In this document: positions 7,830-10,059 of the stretch, one piece after another
How the letters are laid out: every line of letters starts with the position of its first letter
Numbering within the stretch: the first letter of the stretch is position 1
Source: Polyangiaceae bacterium
Lineage (GTDB): Bacteria; Myxococcota; Polyangia; Polyangiales; Polyangiaceae
Length of the DNA: 10,059 bases
Assembly (NCBI GenBank): GCA_025936205.1
Contig: JAICTU010000338.1
Location: 1-10,059 of the forward strand
Reading direction: 5' to 3'
Program-made: the position numbers and the translations under genes
The notes under the pieces: generated by a model
What the model saw: only the letters and a program-made list of their open reading frames with translations
Told to the model about the DNA's origin: nothing
Databases searched by the model: none

Positions 7830-9383
7830 ATGAGGGCCATCGATGAAGGACAGGGCCGCAAGGGCCTGCGACCCGAGGCTCGAGGCTTCATGAGGCCGCC
7901 GCTCGACTCCGAGCCGCCGGGGCGCCCCGCGCAATCCTCGGTGGTGGCGGCGCGCATGAGCCCGGCGAGCCAGCGCATTCTGTCGGGGCCCTTGGCGCTC
8001 GAGATCGCGCGCTTCGGCGTACCGCTCGCGGTCGGCATGGGGCTGCAGACCAGCTTCAACCTGGTCGACGCGTACATCATCTCCGGCCTGGGCGGCAGCA
8101 AGGCCAGCGCCGCGCTGGGCGCCATCGGCGTCGCGGACCTGATCGGCGCCGTCGGCACCATCCTCAGCTACGGGCTCTCGATCGCCAGCAGCGCCATCAT
8201 CAGTCGCAAGCAAGGTGAGGGCGACATGGAGGGCGTGCGCCGCGTCGCCTGGCAATCCGTGCTGCTCCTGGTGGCCGTGAGCGCCATCGTCTCCAGCATC
8301 GGGATCTTCGGCGCCGAGGCGCTGATGGTGGGGCTAGCGGGCGCCAAGGGCGAAGTGGCGCGCGTGGGCACCCAGTTTTTGCGGGTGATGATGGGCGGCA
8401 GCTTCACCATCTTCCTGCTGCTGCACCTGATCACCATCCAGCGCGCGCTCGGCAGCAGCAAGACACCGATCGTCCTGCTCGTGATCGCGAACCTCGCCAA
8501 CCTCGGGCTCGCGGTGTTGTTTGTCTATGGTCCAGGCCCCGCGCCGGCGATCTTCGCCTGGGGACCGTCGCTGGCGCAGCAGCTCGGTATTCCGCGCATG
8601 GAGCTGGTGGGCGCGGCGTGGGCCACTGTGCTCGCGCGCTGCTTCGGCTTGATCCCGATCTTCTACATCTCCTTCCGCCGTTTCGGCTTGTTCGGGCCGG
8701 AGGATCGTTTGCCGCCGAACTGGGCGCAGATGCGCCGCATCTGGGACATCGGCTGGCCCACGAGCTCCCAGCTCGTCGTGCGCGTGTTCGCCATTTTCCT
8801 GGTCGTGGCGGTCGCGCAGCGCCTCTACACCACCGCGGACGATCAATCGATGTCCACGGCGCTCGGCCTGGTGTTGAGGCTCGAGACCATGGCGCTCTAC
8901 GTGGGCCTCGGCTGGGGCAGCGCCGCGCAGACCTTCATGGGGCAAAATCTGGGCGCAGTGCAGAGCCTGCGCGCGAAGCAGAGCGGTTGGTACGCGACCC
9001 TCTACAACGCCATCATGATGGCGGGGTTTGCCCTGGCCTGCTGGCTCTGGGGTAGGCAATTCGTCATGCTCTTCGACGCCACGCCGAGCGTGGTGGAAGA
9101 CTCGATGCAGTACCTGGGCATCGTGGCTCCGGGTTACGTCGGGCTCGGCATCGGCATCGTGCTGGGTTCAGCGATTCAGGGCGCGGGCGCCACGCGCCAG
9201 AGCCTACGCCTGGATGCGCTCGTGATCGCCTTCGTGCAGGTGCCGCTCTGCGCAGCCGCGTTCGTGCTGCGCTGGGATGCGCCGTCGCTCTGGGCGGCGA
9301 TCTTCGCGACGTACATCGCGTTTGCGTTGATACACATCGCCAGCTACAGGCAGGGCACTTTCTTGCGGCATGGCCTGGAGTGA
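7830..9383 (+). CDS. MATE-family (NorM/DinF-like) efflux antiporter
   Basis: Inner-membrane antiporter of the multidrug and toxic compound extrusion family, which exports cationic drugs or metabolites using a sodium or proton gradient. 517 aa from this start. The first MATE half begins near residue 47 (RILSGPLALEIARFGVPLAVGMG), with LVDAYIISGLG in TM2 and VADLIGAVGTILSYGLS after it. The second half starts near 305 (IWDIGWPTSSQLVVRVF) and includes GWGSAAQTFMGQNLGA (361-376) and GAIQGAG-type SAIQGAGATR (447-456), all typical of the family. About twelve hydrophobic segments can be counted. The first roughly 45 residues are hydrophilic and absent from most MATE proteins; starts at 7890 or 7956 (MSPASQRILSG) would give 497 or 475 aa, closer to the usual 440-480. 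It follows the RNase HII-like gene by 12 nt, so co-transcription is likely. The substrate is unknown. Confidence 0.93.
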   Translation: MRAIDEGQGRKGLRPEARGFMRPPLDSEPPGRPAQSSVVAARMSPASQRILSGPLALEIARFGVPLAVGMGLQTSFNLVDAYIISGLGGSKASAALGAIGVADLIGAVGTILSYGLSIASSAIISRKQGEGDMEGVRRVAWQSVLLLVAVSAIVSSIGIFGAEALMVGLAGAKGEVARVGTQFLRVMMGGSFTIFLLLHLITIQRALGSSKTPIVLLVIANLANLGLAVLFVYGPGPAPAIFAWGPSLAQQLGIPRMELVGAAWATVLARCFGLIPIFYISFRRFGLFGPEDRLPPNWAQMRRIWDIGWPTSSQLVVRVFAIFLVVAVAQRLYTTADDQSMSTALGLVLRLETMALYVGLGWGSAAQTFMGQNLGAVQSLRAKQSGWYATLYNAIMMAGFALACWLWGRQFVMLFDATPSVVEDSMQYLGIVAPGYVGLGIGIVLGSAIQGAGATRQSLRLDALVIAFVQVPLCAAAFVLRWDAPSLWAAIFATYIAFALIHIASYRQGTFLRHGLE

Positions 9384-9651
9384 GTCGCGCTCCTCGGTTC
9401 GCGCGAAGCCCCAACCGCCCCGACCCCGCTTGCGTTCCAGGCTTCGAGGTCTTTCGGCGGACTCGCGCGGTCGCGCGGAGAAGGTCGCTGCTCGTCGATT
9501 GGGATTTTGTGGGCCGGGCCTCACCCTCACGGCCCTTCGAGGCACCTCGGGGCGCTGTGGCCCCGTCACGCGCTCCTCGCCGTCACGTTCGGCGCCGACG
9601 TGAGCTTCCTCTTCGCGACCCACGCTCGCTTTCGCACCGAGGAGGCAGAGT

Positions 9652-9668
9652 ATCCGCGCTGCGCGGAT
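9652..9668. repeat. Perfect 7-bp inverted repeat (hairpin)
   Basis: ATCCGCG (9652-9658), loop CTG, CGCGGAT (9662-9668). No T-run follows on either strand, so it is not a classical terminator. It may be a palindromic protein site or chance at this base composition. Confidence 0.4.
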
Positions 9669-9686
9669 CGCGTTCGACCCAGCCCC

Positions 9687-9714
9687 GCACGGCGAGGTGC
9701 CCCTCTTTTTGTGC
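9687..9714 (+). terminator. Weak candidate terminator downstream of the MATE gene
   Basis: A 4-bp stem GAGG/CCTC (9694-9697 with 9702-9705, loop TGCC) is followed directly by TTTTT (9706-9710). Outer bases GCAC (9687-9690) and GTGC (9711-9714) can also pair. The stem is short for an intrinsic terminator and it lies about 300 bp after the MATE stop, so this is tentative. Confidence 0.3.
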
Positions 9715-9838
9715 GAAGTGAAGTTCCGCATGGAACATGACGCCTCCACAAACAACGGGCACTGCCGCGAGTGGGAAGAATCCGGGGGGGGAGCCCTCGA
9801 GAATCACGGGTTCCTTCGCGGCCCGTCCAGCGCCCCGA

Positions 9839-9854
9839 GGCGCCGACCGGCGCC
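9839..9854. repeat. Perfect 7-bp inverted repeat (hairpin)
   Basis: GGCGCCG (9839-9845) and CGGCGCC (9848-9854) with a 2-nt spacer. It is GC-only and could form a stem or cruciform. No T-run follows. Function unknown. Confidence 0.35.
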
Positions 9855-9961
9855 GTTCGGTGGAGGCCCGGCCAAAAATCCCCACAACAAGAGCTGCCGG
9901 GTGATCCGGGCTGCGCGGCTACTCGCGGCGGCAGGAGGCGGGGTGCGGAGATTGGGGGCAC

Positions 9962-10002
9962 AAAAAAGCGACGGGCCCGGCCTCCTTCGAGAGCCGGGCC
10001 CG
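9962..10002 (-). terminator. Strong candidate intrinsic terminator, leftward
   Basis: A perfect 10-bp stem, CGGGCCCGGC (9972-9981) with GCCGGGCCCG (9993-10002), has an 11-nt loop in which CTC and GAG can extend the stem. Read on the minus strand, the stem is followed after 4 nt by six Ts (the AAAAAA at 9962-9967). This is the layout of a rho-independent terminator for a minus-strand gene whose coding region ends to the right of the window. Confidence 0.7.
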
Positions 10003-10018
10003 GTGCGCGCGCTGAGAG

Positions 10019-10054
10019 CTGCCGGGCAACTGGCTGCCGGGCAACTGGCTGCCG
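10019..10054. repeat. 15-bp tandem direct repeat at the window end
   Basis: CTGCCGGGCAACTGG occurs twice without change (10019-10033, 10034-10048) and a third copy starts with CTGCCG (10049-10054) before diverging. GAGCTGCCGGG, which includes the first unit's start, also occurs at 9891-9901. It lies next to the leftward terminator, so it is either 3' untranslated sequence or the end of a gene outside the window. Confidence 0.8.
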
Positions 10055-10059
10055 AATAA

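Larger units (their letters stand above)
9384..10059. other. 676-bp stretch with no supportable gene
   Basis: Open frames exist on both strands (for example 9204-9755 minus and 9697-10059 plus), but their products are Arg/Pro/Gly-rich, have no recognisable domain, lack good ribosome sites, and in part run through the neighbouring MATE gene or a terminator hairpin. The stretch is GC-rich and holds several short perfect inverted repeats, an 8-G run at 9784-9791, a probable leftward terminator and a terminal tandem repeat. No tRNA or rRNA pattern was seen. A small or decayed gene cannot be ruled out. Confidence 0.55.

Noticed and set aside
9697..10059. 120-codon plus-strand open frame ending in the tandem repeat
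   Set aside because: Its sequence runs through the terminator hairpin and the repeats, no ribosome site precedes it and the product has no recognisable features.

Overview
This window is GC-rich throughout, densely coding, and has no mobile elements, CRISPR arrays or RNA genes that I can recognise. The codon use, the long open antisense frames, a secreted GH6 cellulase as a lipoprotein, and the style of the MacAB-like operon together suggest a free-living, predatory or saprophytic Gram-negative bacterium. A myxobacterium (Myxococcota, Polyangia-like) is my best guess. That placement is inference only, because no marker gene is complete here.

The left half (1 to about 5395) is one minus-strand operon, read from right to left: a MacA/HlyD-type membrane fusion protein, a MacB/LolD-type ABC ATPase, two different MacB/FtsX-type permeases, and the 5' part of priA, the replication-restart helicase, which runs off the window at base 1. 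The junctions are very tight: TGATG between fusion protein and ATPase, a 4-nt GTGA overlap between ATPase and first permease, 12 nt between the permeases, and TAGTG between the last permease and priA. The transporter genes should form a tripartite export pump, with the ATPase on a separate chain from two non-identical permeases. No outer-membrane TolC-type gene is present. PriA has no obvious functional link but is likely translated in coupling with the pump.

A 369-bp divergent intergenic region (5396-5764) separates this from the right half. It must hold the promoters for both directions. It contains a perfect 9-bp inverted repeat with a 12-nt loop, but no convincing sigma-70 boxes.

The right half (5765-9383) is a plus-strand cluster: a GH6-family glycoside hydrolase lipoprotein with all expected catalytic residues, a divergent RNase HII-fold protein (overlapping it by 14 nt), and a MATE-family multidrug/metabolite antiporter 12 nt further on. 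The RNase HII-like protein is the most interesting item. It keeps the RNase H2 architecture but has changed signature motifs and appears to lack one catalytic aspartate.

The last 676 bases (9384-10059) hold no gene I can support. They contain several GC-rich hairpins, a strong candidate intrinsic terminator for a leftward gene lying beyond the window, and a 15-bp tandem repeat at the very end.
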